DNA of 32,115 bases from Collinsella aerofaciens (GTDB lineage Bacteria > Actinomycetota > Coriobacteriia > Coriobacteriales > Coriobacteriaceae), in assembly GCA_030826265.1 (NCBI GenBank), contig JAPJOH010000025.1, positions 1-32,115 of the forward strand, read 5' to 3'. Both the position numbers and the translations under genes were made by a program. Within the stretch, counting starts at the first letter, position 1. Every line of letters starts with the position of its first letter. Positions 7,500 to 14,849 of this stretch are shown in pieces. The notes below the pieces were generated by a model. The model was not told where the DNA came from. It did not search any database and worked only from the letters and a program-made list of their open reading frames with translations.

Positions 7500-8972
7500 A
7501 TGAAGATCGTAGGCGTTGCCGCCTGTACTGTGGGTATCGCCCACACGTATATGGCCCAGAAGGCGATTCAGGATGAATGCGCCGCCCGTGGCATCGAGTG
7601 CAAGGTCGAGGCTCAGGGTGGCCTGGGTATCGAGAATGAGCTCACGCAGGAAGACGTGGACTCCGCCGACCTGGTCCTGGAGTCCGTCGACGTGGGTGTC
7701 GAGAACGAGGACCGTTTTGAGCAGAAGATGGCCGAGGGCAAGTTCCTGAAGGTCGGCACCTCGGATGTAATCGCCGATCCGGTAAAGATCATCGACCAGG
7801 CCATTGAGATCATCAAGGCGACGGGTGGCGCCGTTGACGCGCCCAAGGCCGAGGCCAAGGCAGAGAAGAAGGCCGTCTCCGCTGCCCCGCAGACCCCGAC
7901 ACCGGCGTCCAAGCAGTCTATCTTTGCCGATCCGGGTAAGACGCTGCTCAATGCATTCAATACCGGCGTTTCCTATTTTATCCCCATCGTCGTTATCGGC
8001 GGCGTGTTTCTTGCCTTCTCGCTGGCATCCGGTACCGCCGGCGCCAACGGCATGGAGGTTACGAACCCGCTGATGGTGAGCCTTAACACCATCGGCATGG
8101 CCGGCATCTCCATGATGATCCCGGTGCTTGCGGCATACATCTCCTACTCGATGGCCGGCAAGCCCGCGCTCGCCCCCGGTTTTGTCCTGGGCTACCTGGT
8201 CAACAACGCAGTCGTTACCCCTAACGGCAACAGCGTTTCGACCGGCTTCTTGGGCGCCATGATCATGGCGGTCATCTGCGGCTACTTTGTCCGCTGGATG
8301 AAGACCTGGAAGGTCAACAACACCATCCAGACCATCATGCCCATCCTGATCATCCCGATTCTGACCTCGCTTGTCCTGGGCATGGCCTATATCTACATCC
8401 TGGCCACGCCGCTTGGCTTTGTGATGGACTGGCTCACCGGCGTGCTCGGCAGCCTGCAGGGCGGTTCCGCAGTTGTCCTGGGTCTGGTCATTGGCGTTAT
8501 GACCGCCTTCGATATGGGTGGCCCCATCAACAAGACCGCCTCGACCTTCACCATGGCCATCATGGCCTCCGGTATCTACGGTCCTAACGGTATGTTCCGC
8601 GTCGCCGTCGCCGTTCCCCCGATCGCCTGTGGCCTCGCTGCGCTCATCGCCAAGAACAAGTTCGATGACGCTGACCGCCAGATGGGCATCTCCGCGCTGT
8701 TCATGGGCTGCATCGGTATTACCGAGGGCGCTATCCCCTTCGCGGTCAAGGACCTCGGTCACACCCTGCCCGGCATTTGCATCGGCTCTGCCGTGGGTGC
8801 GGCACTTGCCGCCTTCCAGGGCATCGACTGCTACGTTCCGCACGGTGGCTTTATCGTCGCCCTTGCCACCAACAACGTCGCGCTGTTCTGCCTGGACATC
8901 GTGATTGGCGCCGTGGTCGCCGCTGCAATCCTGATTGCCATGAAGCCCACGCTCGACAAGCAGGCCAAGTAA
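7500..8972 (+). CDS. PTS fructose-family EIIBC component
   Basis: A sugar-specific phosphotransferase transporter of the fructose family (490 aa). An EIIB domain (about 1-100) carries the phosphorylated Cys9 in CTVGIAHTYMAQ. Next come an Ala/Lys/Pro-rich linker (about 105-140) and a polytopic EIIC domain (about 145-490) with the family motif FDMGGPINKTAS. The usual CPTGIAHT reads CTVGIAHT, a mild departure beside the active Cys. Only EIIB and EIIC are fused; the EIIA partner is encoded last in the same operon. The start at 7500 has AGAGGGAAG upstream. The sugar is not identifiable; fructose itself is not assured given the neighbours. Confidence 0.92.
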   Translation: MKIVGVAACTVGIAHTYMAQKAIQDECAARGIECKVEAQGGLGIENELTQEDVDSADLVLESVDVGVENEDRFEQKMAEGKFLKVGTSDVIADPVKIIDQAIEIIKATGGAVDAPKAEAKAEKKAVSAAPQTPTPASKQSIFADPGKTLLNAFNTGVSYFIPIVVIGGVFLAFSLASGTAGANGMEVTNPLMVSLNTIGMAGISMMIPVLAAYISYSMAGKPALAPGFVLGYLVNNAVVTPNGNSVSTGFLGAMIMAVICGYFVRWMKTWKVNNTIQTIMPILIIPILTSLVLGMAYIYILATPLGFVMDWLTGVLGSLQGGSAVVLGLVIGVMTAFDMGGPINKTASTFTMAIMASGIYGPNGMFRVAVAVPPIACGLAALIAKNKFDDADRQMGISALFMGCIGITEGAIPFAVKDLGHTLPGICIGSAVGAALAAFQGIDCYVPHGGFIVALATNNVALFCLDIVIGAVVAAAILIAMKPTLDKQAK

Positions 8973-8986
8973 ACCTTTAAGGACTC

Positions 8987-9024
8987 CGGTTGTGCGGAGG
9001 GATGGATTTGACTCCGCACAACCG
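8987..9024 (+). other. Intercistronic hairpin after EIIBC
   Basis: CGGTTGTGCGGAG (8987-8999) pairs perfectly with CTCCGCACAACCG (9012-9024) around a 12-nt loop, with no T-run after it. It suits an mRNA-stabilising or processing hairpin between EIIBC and the next gene rather than a full terminator. Confidence 0.7.
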
Positions 9025-9116
9025 CCCCTACACAACAAAATCCATCCGTACTGATAGGGCCCACATCTGGGTCCCAGGGAACTTTTGTCAAAAATCCTCT
9101 GGAGAAGGAGAACAAA

Positions 9117-10391
9117 ATGTCCAACCTCACCATCCGTCAGGCCGTTCAGGGCATGCTCAAGCTGCAGGATAGCGGCGATCACGCAACCATGGTCGGCATT
9201 GGCCCCATGAGCCCCAACCTGATTCAGGCCGTGTTCGAGCTTGCCAAGGACGAGGATTTCCCGCCCATGTTTATCGCCAGCCGCAACCAGGTCGATATGG
9301 ACGAGATGGGCGCCGGCTACGTCAACGGTTGGGACCAGACGCGCTTTGCCGCCGACATCAAGAAGGTTGCCGACGAGGTGGGTTACACCGGTCCGTACTA
9401 CCTGTGCCGCGATCACGGCGGTCCGTGGCAGCGCGACGAGGAGCGTAACGCCCACCTGCCCGAGGACGAGGCCATGGAGCTCGCCCGCAAGTCCTTCGTC
9501 GCCGACATGGAGGCAGGCTTTGACCTGCTGATGGTCGACCCCACCAAGGACCCCTATCAGATCGGCAAGGTTATTCCGCTCGACGTGGTGCTTCGCCGCA
9601 CGATTGATCTTATCGACTACCTTGAGCAGTACCGTCGCGAGCATAACCTGCCCGAGGTTGCCTATGAGGTCGGTACCGAGGAGACCAATGGCGGCTTGAC
9701 CTCTACCGATAAGTACGAGGAGTTCATTTCTCAGCTGCAGCCCGAGCTCGAGAAGCGCGGCTGCCCCATGCCCACCTTTATCGTCGGCCAGACCGGTACG
9801 CTCACCCGTTGGACCGAGCAGGTCGGCCATTACAACTTCAAGAATGCCCGCGAGCTCGCCGACATGGCTAAGCGCTACGGCGTGGGCCTGAAGGAGCACA
9901 ACGCCGACTATCTGGACGACGCGACGCTGCTCGAGCACATCCCGGCACACGTGACCGCCTCCAACGTCGCTCCGCAGTATGGCACCGAGGAGACCCGCGC
10001 CTACCTCAAGCTCTGCGCCACCGAGCAGATCCTGGTCGACAACGGTCTGTGCGATGACCCCTCCGACCTGTATCACACCCTGCTGGTCAAGGCTATCAAG
10101 ACCGAGCGCTGGCGCAAGTGGATGACTGGCGACGACGTCAACCTGCAGGTCGACGACATCCTTGCCGACGATGAGCTCAGCCTGAAGATCCTGGATGTCT
10201 CCGGTCACTATGCGTTCAACGATCCTGAGGTTAAGGAGCAGGTCGAGAAGCTCTACCGCAACCTCGCCGCTCAGGACATCGACGGCAAGCGCTTTGTCAT
10301 CGAGCACATCAAGCGCCCGATCAAGCAGTACGTCGTCGGTCTTAACCTCAAGGGCGTCACGACCCGCATCGAGGCCGCTCTTGCCGAGTAA
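9117..10391 (+). CDS. GatZ/KbaZ-family protein (class II tagatose-bisphosphate aldolase, non-catalytic subunit family)
   Basis: A 424-residue protein resembling GatZ/KbaZ in length and in key blocks. CRDHGGPWQRDEERN aligns with the GGDHLGPN segment, EVGTEETNGG with IGTEVPVPGG, and KEHNADYLDD with the EAHSTDYQ segment. Residues that could bind metal or phosphate are kept (His in RDHGG, Glu in GTEE, His/Asp in HNAD). In Enterobacteria GatZ/KbaZ support the aldolase GatY/KbaY, but no GatY/KbaY gene lies here. I recall a family member reported as a ketohexose-6-phosphate 4-epimerase in Agrobacterium galactitol catabolism; that activity here is inference. The ATG has AGAAGGAG upstream. It is the second gene of the sugar operon. 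Confidence 0.82.
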   Translation: MSNLTIRQAVQGMLKLQDSGDHATMVGIGPMSPNLIQAVFELAKDEDFPPMFIASRNQVDMDEMGAGYVNGWDQTRFAADIKKVADEVGYTGPYYLCRDHGGPWQRDEERNAHLPEDEAMELARKSFVADMEAGFDLLMVDPTKDPYQIGKVIPLDVVLRRTIDLIDYLEQYRREHNLPEVAYEVGTEETNGGLTSTDKYEEFISQLQPELEKRGCPMPTFIVGQTGTLTRWTEQVGHYNFKNARELADMAKRYGVGLKEHNADYLDDATLLEHIPAHVTASNVAPQYGTEETRAYLKLCATEQILVDNGLCDDPSDLYHTLLVKAIKTERWRKWMTGDDVNLQVDDILADDELSLKILDVSGHYAFNDPEVKEQVEKLYRNLAAQDIDGKRFVIEHIKRPIKQYVVGLNLKGVTTRIEAALAE

Positions 10392-10410
10392 GTAGCTTTT
10401 CCTACGCGAC

Positions 10411-10446
10411 GCCGGGCCTGGGGCATGTCCCAGCTGCAGGCCCGGC
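10411..10446 (+). other. Intercistronic hairpin 1 after the KbaZ-like gene
   Basis: GCCGGGCCTG (10411-10420) pairs perfectly with CAGGCCCGGC (10437-10446). The loop can fold further (GGG/CCC). No T-run follows, and a second hairpin starts 3 nt later. Confidence 0.65.
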
Positions 10447-10448
10447 AC

Positions 10449-10486
10449 ATGGGACAAAGGGGCAGTCCCTTTGTCCCATTCTTTTG
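10449..10486 (+). repeat. GGGACAAAGGG-type palindrome, possible attenuator
   Basis: ATGGGACAAAGGG (10449-10461) pairs perfectly over 13 bp with CCCTTTGTCCCAT (10467-10479); the loop is 5 nt and TCTTTT follows. It may act as a partial terminator inside the operon. The core GACAAAGGG.CAGTCCC recurs at 28823-28840, so it looks like one member of a dispersed palindrome family. Confidence 0.7.
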
Positions 10487-10515
10487 AGTTTTAGCTTCCT
10501 TTGAAGGGGTTCACC

Positions 10516-11199
10516 ATGAAGTTCTTTATCGATACCGCCAATCTGGACGAGATCGCCGAGGCCAAGAGCTGGGGCTGCCTGGCCGGTGTTACCACCAACC
10601 CGTCCCTGTACGCCAAGACCGGCGGCAAGCTTGCCGACTTTGAGCCGCATATGCTCAAGATTGCCGAGCTCTGCGAGGGTCTGCCCGTTTCCGCCGAGTC
10701 TACCGCTACCACTGCCGAGGGTATGATCGAGGAGGGCAAGCGCCTTGCCGCCCTCGCCCCCAACATCGTGGTCAAGCTTCCCGTGTGCGAGGCCGGCCTT
10801 GCCGCCTGCCGTGCGCTGGCCGATGCTGGCGTGCGCGTCAACATGACGCTCGTCTTCTCGCCAACGCAGGCCCTTATGGCCGCCAATGCCGGTGCCCGCT
10901 ACATCAGCCCGTTTGTCGGTCGTTTCGATGACATCGCCGAGGACGGTATCTCGCAGCTCGACAACGTCGTGACCTGCATTAAGAACTACGACTGGACGGG
11001 CAAGAACGTCGACGACACCGTCGAGATCATCACCGCCTCGGTTCGTACGCCCAACCACGTGACCCAGGCCGCGCTACTCGGTGCCGATATTGCGACCGTG
11101 CCCATGGCCGCTCTCAAGAAGTGCCTGCATCATCCGCTGACCGACCAGGGCCTCGCCTCTTTTGAGGCTGACTGGCAGAAGGTCGTCGCTCAGGCTTAA
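10516..11199 (+). CDS. Transaldolase, Fsa/TalC (MipB) family
   Basis: A short transaldolase-family protein (227 aa; the family is usually 215-225). The N-terminus MKFFIDTANLDEI and the GVTTNPSL block are diagnostic. Lys87 in IVVKLPV is the expected Schiff-base lysine. Members act either as fructose-6-phosphate aldolases or as true transaldolases, and sequence alone does not decide. The pairing with a transketolase favours transaldolase activity (dihydroxyacetone transfer between F6P/S7P and GAP/E4P). The start at 10516 is preceded by AAGGGG; five upstream in-frame codons are open but lack a site. Third gene of the operon. Confidence 0.92.
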   Translation: MKFFIDTANLDEIAEAKSWGCLAGVTTNPSLYAKTGGKLADFEPHMLKIAELCEGLPVSAESTATTAEGMIEEGKRLAALAPNIVVKLPVCEAGLAACRALADAGVRVNMTLVFSPTQALMAANAGARYISPFVGRFDDIAEDGISQLDNVVTCIKNYDWTGKNVDDTVEIITASVRTPNHVTQAALLGADIATVPMAALKKCLHHPLTDQGLASFEADWQKVVAQA

Positions 11200-11210
11200 C
11201 GAGTGGATTG

Positions 11211-11239
11211 CCCCGGCATCGCGTCATCCGGTGCCGGGG
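11211..11239 (+). other. Intercistronic hairpin after the transaldolase gene
   Basis: CCCCGGCA (11211-11218) pairs with TGCCGGGG (11232-11239). The following TTGTTCT is too mixed for a strong terminator. It is another punctuation hairpin of the sugar operon. Confidence 0.55.
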
Positions 11240-11262
11240 TTGTTCTCAAGAGAGGAATTCGT

Positions 11263-12093
11263 ATGACCAACCAGGAGCTGGCGAAGGTCGCCAATGAGGT
11301 CAGGAAGGGTGTCGTGACTGCGGTTCACGCGGCCAAGTCGGGACACCCGGGTGGATCGCTCGGTGCTGCCGACATCATGACGTATCTGTACTTTGAGGAA
11401 ATGAATATCGATCCTGCCGACCCTCACAAGGCCGATCGCGATCGCTTTGTGCTCTCCAAGGGTCACGCGGCGCCGGGCCTGTATTCGGTGTTGGCAAATC
11501 GCGGCTATTTTCCCGTCGAAGAGCTCGAGACGCTCCGTCATATTGGCAGCCGACTGCAGGGCCATCCCAACATGAACGACGCCCCTGGCATCGATATGTC
11601 CACCGGATCGCTCGGTCAGGGCATCTCCGCCGCGGTTGGAATGGCACTCGCCGCAAAGCACTGGGGTGACAGCTACCGCGTCTACACGTTGCTGGGCGAC
11701 GGCGAGTGCGAGGAGGGCCAGGTGTGGGAGGCGGCCATGTTTGCCGGCAACCATGCGCTCGACAATCTTGTTGCCGTCGTCGACCACAACGGCTTGCAGA
11801 TTGACGGCACGATCGATGAAGTTAACTCGGCCATGCCGCTCGCTGACAAGTTCCGCGCCTTTAAGTGGCATGTGATCGAGCTCGCCGACGGTAACGACAT
11901 GGCGCAGATTGAGGCGGCTTTCGCCGAGGCTCGTGAGGTGACCGGCGTGCCCGTCGCTATCATCGCCGAGACGGTGAAGGGCAAAGGCGTCTCCTTTATG
12001 GAGAACCAGGTTGGCTGGCATGGCAAGGCGCCCAATGACGAGCAGTTTGAGCAGGCCATGGCCGAGCTCGCGGCAGCAGGAGAGGAGCTCTAA
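11263..12093 (+). CDS. Transketolase, N-terminal (TPP-binding) subunit
   Basis: The thiamine-diphosphate-binding half of a split transketolase (276 aa). It shows the SGHPGGSLGAADI and LSKGHAAPGLYSVLA blocks and the TPP/metal motif GDGECEEGQVWEA...DHNG. It needs the pyrimidine-binding partner encoded immediately downstream; the stop and next start overlap (TAATG), which favours equal synthesis of the two subunits. AGAGGAA upstream of 11263 sets the start; the frame is open 20 codons further upstream, but that part lies in the hairpin region. It transfers a two-carbon ketol unit between pentose, tetrose and hexose phosphates. Confidence 0.94.
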   Translation: MTNQELAKVANEVRKGVVTAVHAAKSGHPGGSLGAADIMTYLYFEEMNIDPADPHKADRDRFVLSKGHAAPGLYSVLANRGYFPVEELETLRHIGSRLQGHPNMNDAPGIDMSTGSLGQGISAAVGMALAAKHWGDSYRVYTLLGDGECEEGQVWEAAMFAGNHALDNLVAVVDHNGLQIDGTIDEVNSAMPLADKFRAFKWHVIELADGNDMAQIEAAFAEAREVTGVPVAIIAETVKGKGVSFMENQVGWHGKAPNDEQFEQAMAELAAAGEEL

Positions 12094-13031
12094 TGGCAGA
12101 GGTCAAGAAAGTCGCCACGCGCGTTAGCTATGGCGAGGCACTTGTCGAGCTGGGCAATGAGCACGATGACTTTGTGGTTCTCGATGCCGACCTGGCCGCC
12201 GCCACGCAGACCGGTAAGTTTAAGGCTGCGCACCCTGAGCGCTTCTACGATGCCGGCATTGCCGAGAGCAACTTGATGGGGCTTGCCGCCGGCATTGCAA
12301 CCACGGGCCACGTCGCCTTTGCGAGCACCTTTGCCATGTTCGCCGCCGGCCGCGCGTACGAGCAGGTGCGCAACTCCATCGGCTATCCGCACCTCAACGT
12401 CAAAATCGGCGCCACGCATGCGGGTATCTCGGTCGGTGAAGACGGCGCCACGCATCAGTGCTGCGAGGACATCGCGCTCATGCGCACGATCCCGGGTATG
12501 ACGGTGGTCGTTCCCGCCGATGACATCGAGGCTCGCGCTTGTGTGCGCGCCGCCTATGAGTTTGAGGGACCGGTCTACATGCGCTTCGGCCGCCTGGCAA
12601 CACCGGTCATCAACGATCACGAGGACTATGAGTTCAAGATTGGTCGCGGCGTGGTCGTGCGCGAGGGGTCCGATGTGACCATCATCGCTTGTGGCCTTAT
12701 GGTCGCCGAGGCGCTTGAGGCTGCCGAGGCGCTCGCTGCCGATGGTATCGATGCCGAGGTCATCAACATGCACACGATTAAGCCGCTTGATGAGCGCCTG
12801 GTGGTTGCCAGCGCCAAGAAGACTGGTCGCGTGGTCACCGCCGAGGAGCATTCGATTATCGGTGGTCTTGGCGAGGCCGTGGCCTCGGTGCTCGCAGAGC
12901 AGCATCCGGTGCCGATGCGACGCGTCGGCGTGCGCGATGTGTATGGCGAGTCCGGCCCTGCGGTCGATTTGCTGCACAAGTACGGTTTGGACGCCGACGG
13001 CATCGAAGCTGCGGTCAGGTCCGTGTTGTAA
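12093..13031 (+). CDS. Transketolase, C-terminal (pyrimidine-binding) subunit
   Basis: The partner half of the split transketolase (312 aa). The catalytic-Glu block reads YDAGIAESNLMGLAAGIA, followed by FASTFAMFAAGRAYEQVR and GATHAGISVGEDGATHQ, all typical of transketolase C-terminal subunits and of the related DXS fold. The C-terminal domain (about 185-312) ends with the usual swivel fold. It overlaps the N-subunit gene by one base and is 11 bp from the EIIA gene, so all belong to one operon. Confidence 0.94.
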   Translation: MAEVKKVATRVSYGEALVELGNEHDDFVVLDADLAAATQTGKFKAAHPERFYDAGIAESNLMGLAAGIATTGHVAFASTFAMFAAGRAYEQVRNSIGYPHLNVKIGATHAGISVGEDGATHQCCEDIALMRTIPGMTVVVPADDIEARACVRAAYEFEGPVYMRFGRLATPVINDHEDYEFKIGRGVVVREGSDVTIIACGLMVAEALEAAEALAADGIDAEVINMHTIKPLDERLVVASAKKTGRVVTAEEHSIIGGLGEAVASVLAEQHPVPMRRVGVRDVYGESGPAVDLLHKYGLDADGIEAAVRSVL

Positions 13032-13042
13032 GGAAGGTTTCC

Positions 13043-13495
13043 ATGGGATTTGTATCTGCCAACCAAGTGACAATCGGGTATACCGCCGCCTCGCGCGAGG
13101 ACGCCCTACATTATTTGTCCGAGCAGGCCATCGAGCTCGGCTTTGCCGATGACGCATCTGCCGTAGAGGCCGCCTTCATTGCTCGCGAGAACGAGGCCGA
13201 GACCGGCCTTGTCGCCGGTTTTGCCGTTCCGCATGCCAAAAGCGACGCGATCCACACGCCGGGCGTTGCCGTGCTTAAACTGACCGAGCCCGTTGAATGG
13301 CCGAGCTTCGATGGGGTGCCCGTCGATGTTGCGCTCGCGCTGTACGTGCCCGCCGGCGAGGCCGGAACTACGCACCTGCGTCTGCTCTCCAAGGCTGCCG
13401 TGATGCTGATGGACGCCGGCTTCCGTGACAAGGTGCGCGCGAGCACCGATCCCGTTGAGATTGCGGAGCTCATCAATAGCGGACTCGAAGACTAG
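13043..13495 (+). CDS. PTS fructose-family EIIA component
   Basis: A single-domain EIIA of the fructose/mannitol type (150 aa). The phosphorylated His is His64 in GFAVPHAKSDAI. It would take phosphate from HPr and pass it to Cys9 of the EIIBC encoded at the start of the operon. It starts 11 bp after the transketolase gene behind a GGAAGG ribosome site. Its placement last, away from EIIBC, frames the metabolic genes between the two PTS parts and argues that the whole set serves one sugar. Confidence 0.93.
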   Translation: MGFVSANQVTIGYTAASREDALHYLSEQAIELGFADDASAVEAAFIARENEAETGLVAGFAVPHAKSDAIHTPGVAVLKLTEPVEWPSFDGVPVDVALALYVPAGEAGTTHLRLLSKAAVMLMDAGFRDKVRASTDPVEIAELINSGLED

Positions 13496-13533
13496 AACGG
13501 TCATCCCGTTCAATCAATTGATCCTTCTCCAAG

Positions 13534-13572
13534 GAAAAGGGCCGCGACGCCGTATGGGTGTCACGGCCCTAT
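13534..13572. terminator. Imperfect terminator hairpin after the PTS operon
   Basis: AGGGCCGCGAC (13538-13548) pairs with GTCACGGCCCT (13560-13570) with one mismatch. Plus-strand T content after it is modest (ATTTGCGTTT). An A-rich stretch before it gives TTTTCCTT on the minus strand, so it may also stop minus-strand transcripts. Confidence 0.65.
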
Positions 13573-13585
13573 TTGCGTTTCCCCA

Positions 13586-13627
13586 GATAAAACCTGCCAA
13601 AATAAACCTGTCCCTTTTTGGTAGGTC
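13586..13627 (+). repeat. Dispersed palindrome, family 1, copy 1
   Basis: ACCTGCCAAAA (13592-13602) pairs with TTTTGGTAGGT (13616-13626), with one G-U. The loop TAAACCTGTCCCT is the same as in the other copies. A 34-nt stretch here (13582-13615) is identical to the reverse complement of 16802-16835. Confidence 0.85.
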
Positions 13628-13654
13628 AGTTAACGCAGTCCAGGTTGAGCATAT

Positions 13655-13802
13655 GCGAGTGAGCGGGCTCCGGGTGCGGTAAGGTGACGTGAAACAAGCG
13701 GGCGCTGACCTTTTGGTCGCGCCCGTGAAGTTGAACGTCAGATTGCCGTGCCCGGAGCCCGTGCAGCGCCGAGCAGTTGCGCCGTTTGTAAAACGGCGCA
13801 AC
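13655..13802. repeat. Structured repeat / candidate RNA element, copy A
   Basis: A 148-nt element with four stems. The outer stem is 13665-13679 with 13746-13760 (15 bp including two G-U). Inside it TGACGT (13685-13690) pairs with ACGTCA (13735-13740). An inner hairpin is CGGGCGC-t-GACC (13699-13710) with GGTC-GCGCCCG (13715-13725), loop TTTT. A 3' hairpin follows: GTTGCGCCGTTT (13776-13787) with AAACGGCGCAAC (13791-13802). It abuts the stop codon of the minus-strand larE. The second copy is at 23155-23295. Orientation and function are unknown. Confidence 0.85.
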
Positions 13803-14681
13803 CTACAGGTTCATGTTGCCGTGAATGTAGGGGGTGACCTCGGGGGAGATATGGTCGCAGCCCAGCTCGCGCAGCGCGGACTCGATGGCGGCGGGCAGCG
13901 GGGTCTTGCCCTTGTCGTCGACGGCGGCACCGCCGAGGGCGGCAATCTTGGCGACATCTGCGGGTGCGGCCTCGATATGCATGCAGCCGCCGACCAAGCG
14001 CGCACGTACCTGTGCCAGATCAAGATCGTGCAGGTAATCCTCGCAGGCGCGAATCAGGGAGACCTTCTCGCGCGTAAGCTCCTCGCCCGTGGGGACGCGC
14101 GTGGCAAGACATGCTCCCGCCGGCAGGTTCCAAACGGGATAGCCCCATGCGTGCAGTAGTTCGCGCTCTTCGTCCTTGGTAAAGCCGACCTCCATGAGAG
14201 GGGAGCGTACGCCGAGCTCTTCTGCCGCACGCATGCCGGGGCGGTAGTCACCGCGATCGCTTGCATTGCTGCCATCGATGACGGTGGGAAAGCCGAGCGA
14301 CTTGGCGTGGTTGACGATGGCGGTAAAGCCGGCGTGCTTGCAGTGGTAGCAGCGATTGGCATCGTTGCAGGCTACTTGGGGGAGCTGCAGCTGATCAACC
14401 GAAAGATTGAGCACGGGGAGCTTAAAATGCGCCCCTTCATTGGCTTGTCCATCAACGGACCGCTCAAACGAGGCCTGTTCGGGCGTGCCGATGAGCGGCG
14501 TGGTGAGATGGACGAGGAGGGTATTGGTAGGCATGATGCGGGCGCAGACCGCGGCCAAAAAGCTGCTGTCGACACCACCGGAAAAGCCGATGGCGACGCG
14601 TCCGTATGCCAAAAGCAGCTGCTCGAGTGCTGCGAGTTTGTCCTGAAGCTCCTCTGCGGGTGCGGCGGTGTCTGAAAGCAT
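13803..14681 (-). CDS. larE: LarE-type ATP-dependent sulfur transferase (PP-loop)
   Basis: A 292-residue PP-loop protein with the ATP-pyrophosphatase motif SGGVDSS (34-40). LarE adenylates and sulfurates the pyridinium precursor of the nickel-pincer nucleotide cofactor of lactate racemase and related enzymes. Three cysteines stand out: Cys111 and Cys114 in CYHCK, and Cys191 in GACLATR. The last matches the position of the sacrificial Cys of Lactobacillus LarE. The trio resembles the cluster-binding set described for Thermotoga LarE, so this may be the iron-sulfur, multiple-turnover type (inference). AAGGAA precedes the ATG. No larA, larB or larC lies in the window. Confidence 0.87.
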   Translation of the reverse strand: MLSDTAAPAEELQDKLAALEQLLLAYGRVAIGFSGGVDSSFLAAVCARIMPTNTLLVHLTTPLIGTPEQASFERSVDGQANEGAHFKLPVLNLSVDQLQLPQVACNDANRCYHCKHAGFTAIVNHAKSLGFPTVIDGSNASDRGDYRPGMRAAEELGVRSPLMEVGFTKDEERELLHAWGYPVWNLPAGACLATRVPTGEELTREKVSLIRACEDYLHDLDLAQVRARLVGGCMHIEAAPADVAKIAALGGAAVDDKGKTPLPAAIESALRELGCDHISPEVTPYIHGNMNL

Positions 14682-14703
14682 GAAAGTTCCTTACAGTTAT
14701 TAA

Positions 14704-14743
14704 AGCTCGGATGAAACTATAATCCCACCGAGCTGCTTGTCAT
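14704..14743 (-). promoter_or_regulatory. Promoter of larE with flanking inverted repeat
   Basis: On the minus strand, ATGACA (complement of 14738-14743) lies 16 bp before TATAGT (complement of 14716-14721). AGCTCGG (14704-14710) and CCGAGCT (14728-14734) form a perfect inverted repeat that brackets the -10 box, a candidate operator. Confidence 0.55.
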
Positions 14744-14849
14744 AAGACTTCCAGCTATGTAACGAAAGTGCAATATGCTATATACGTTATATACAAGCTT
14801 GTAAAGTGCGGTAGAGTGGCAGTAATGCAATCCGGCGAGGGGGACCGAT

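Noticed and set aside
7323..10457. Minus-strand ORF of over 1000 codons opposite the PTS and KbaZ-like genes
   Set aside because: A stop-free antisense frame caused by codon usage; its composition matches no protein family, and both plus-strand genes are clear.
13514..13801. Minus-strand ORF of 95 aa across structured repeat A
   Set aside because: It lies entirely over the terminator, a family 1 palindrome and the structured repeat, and its residues simply follow the stems. A similar shadow ORF covers copy B (23065-23268).
14777..14793. AT-rich near-palindrome TATATACGTTATATA between larE and the HAD gene
   Set aside because: Probably part of a promoter; symmetry is imperfect and no boxes can be assigned with confidence.
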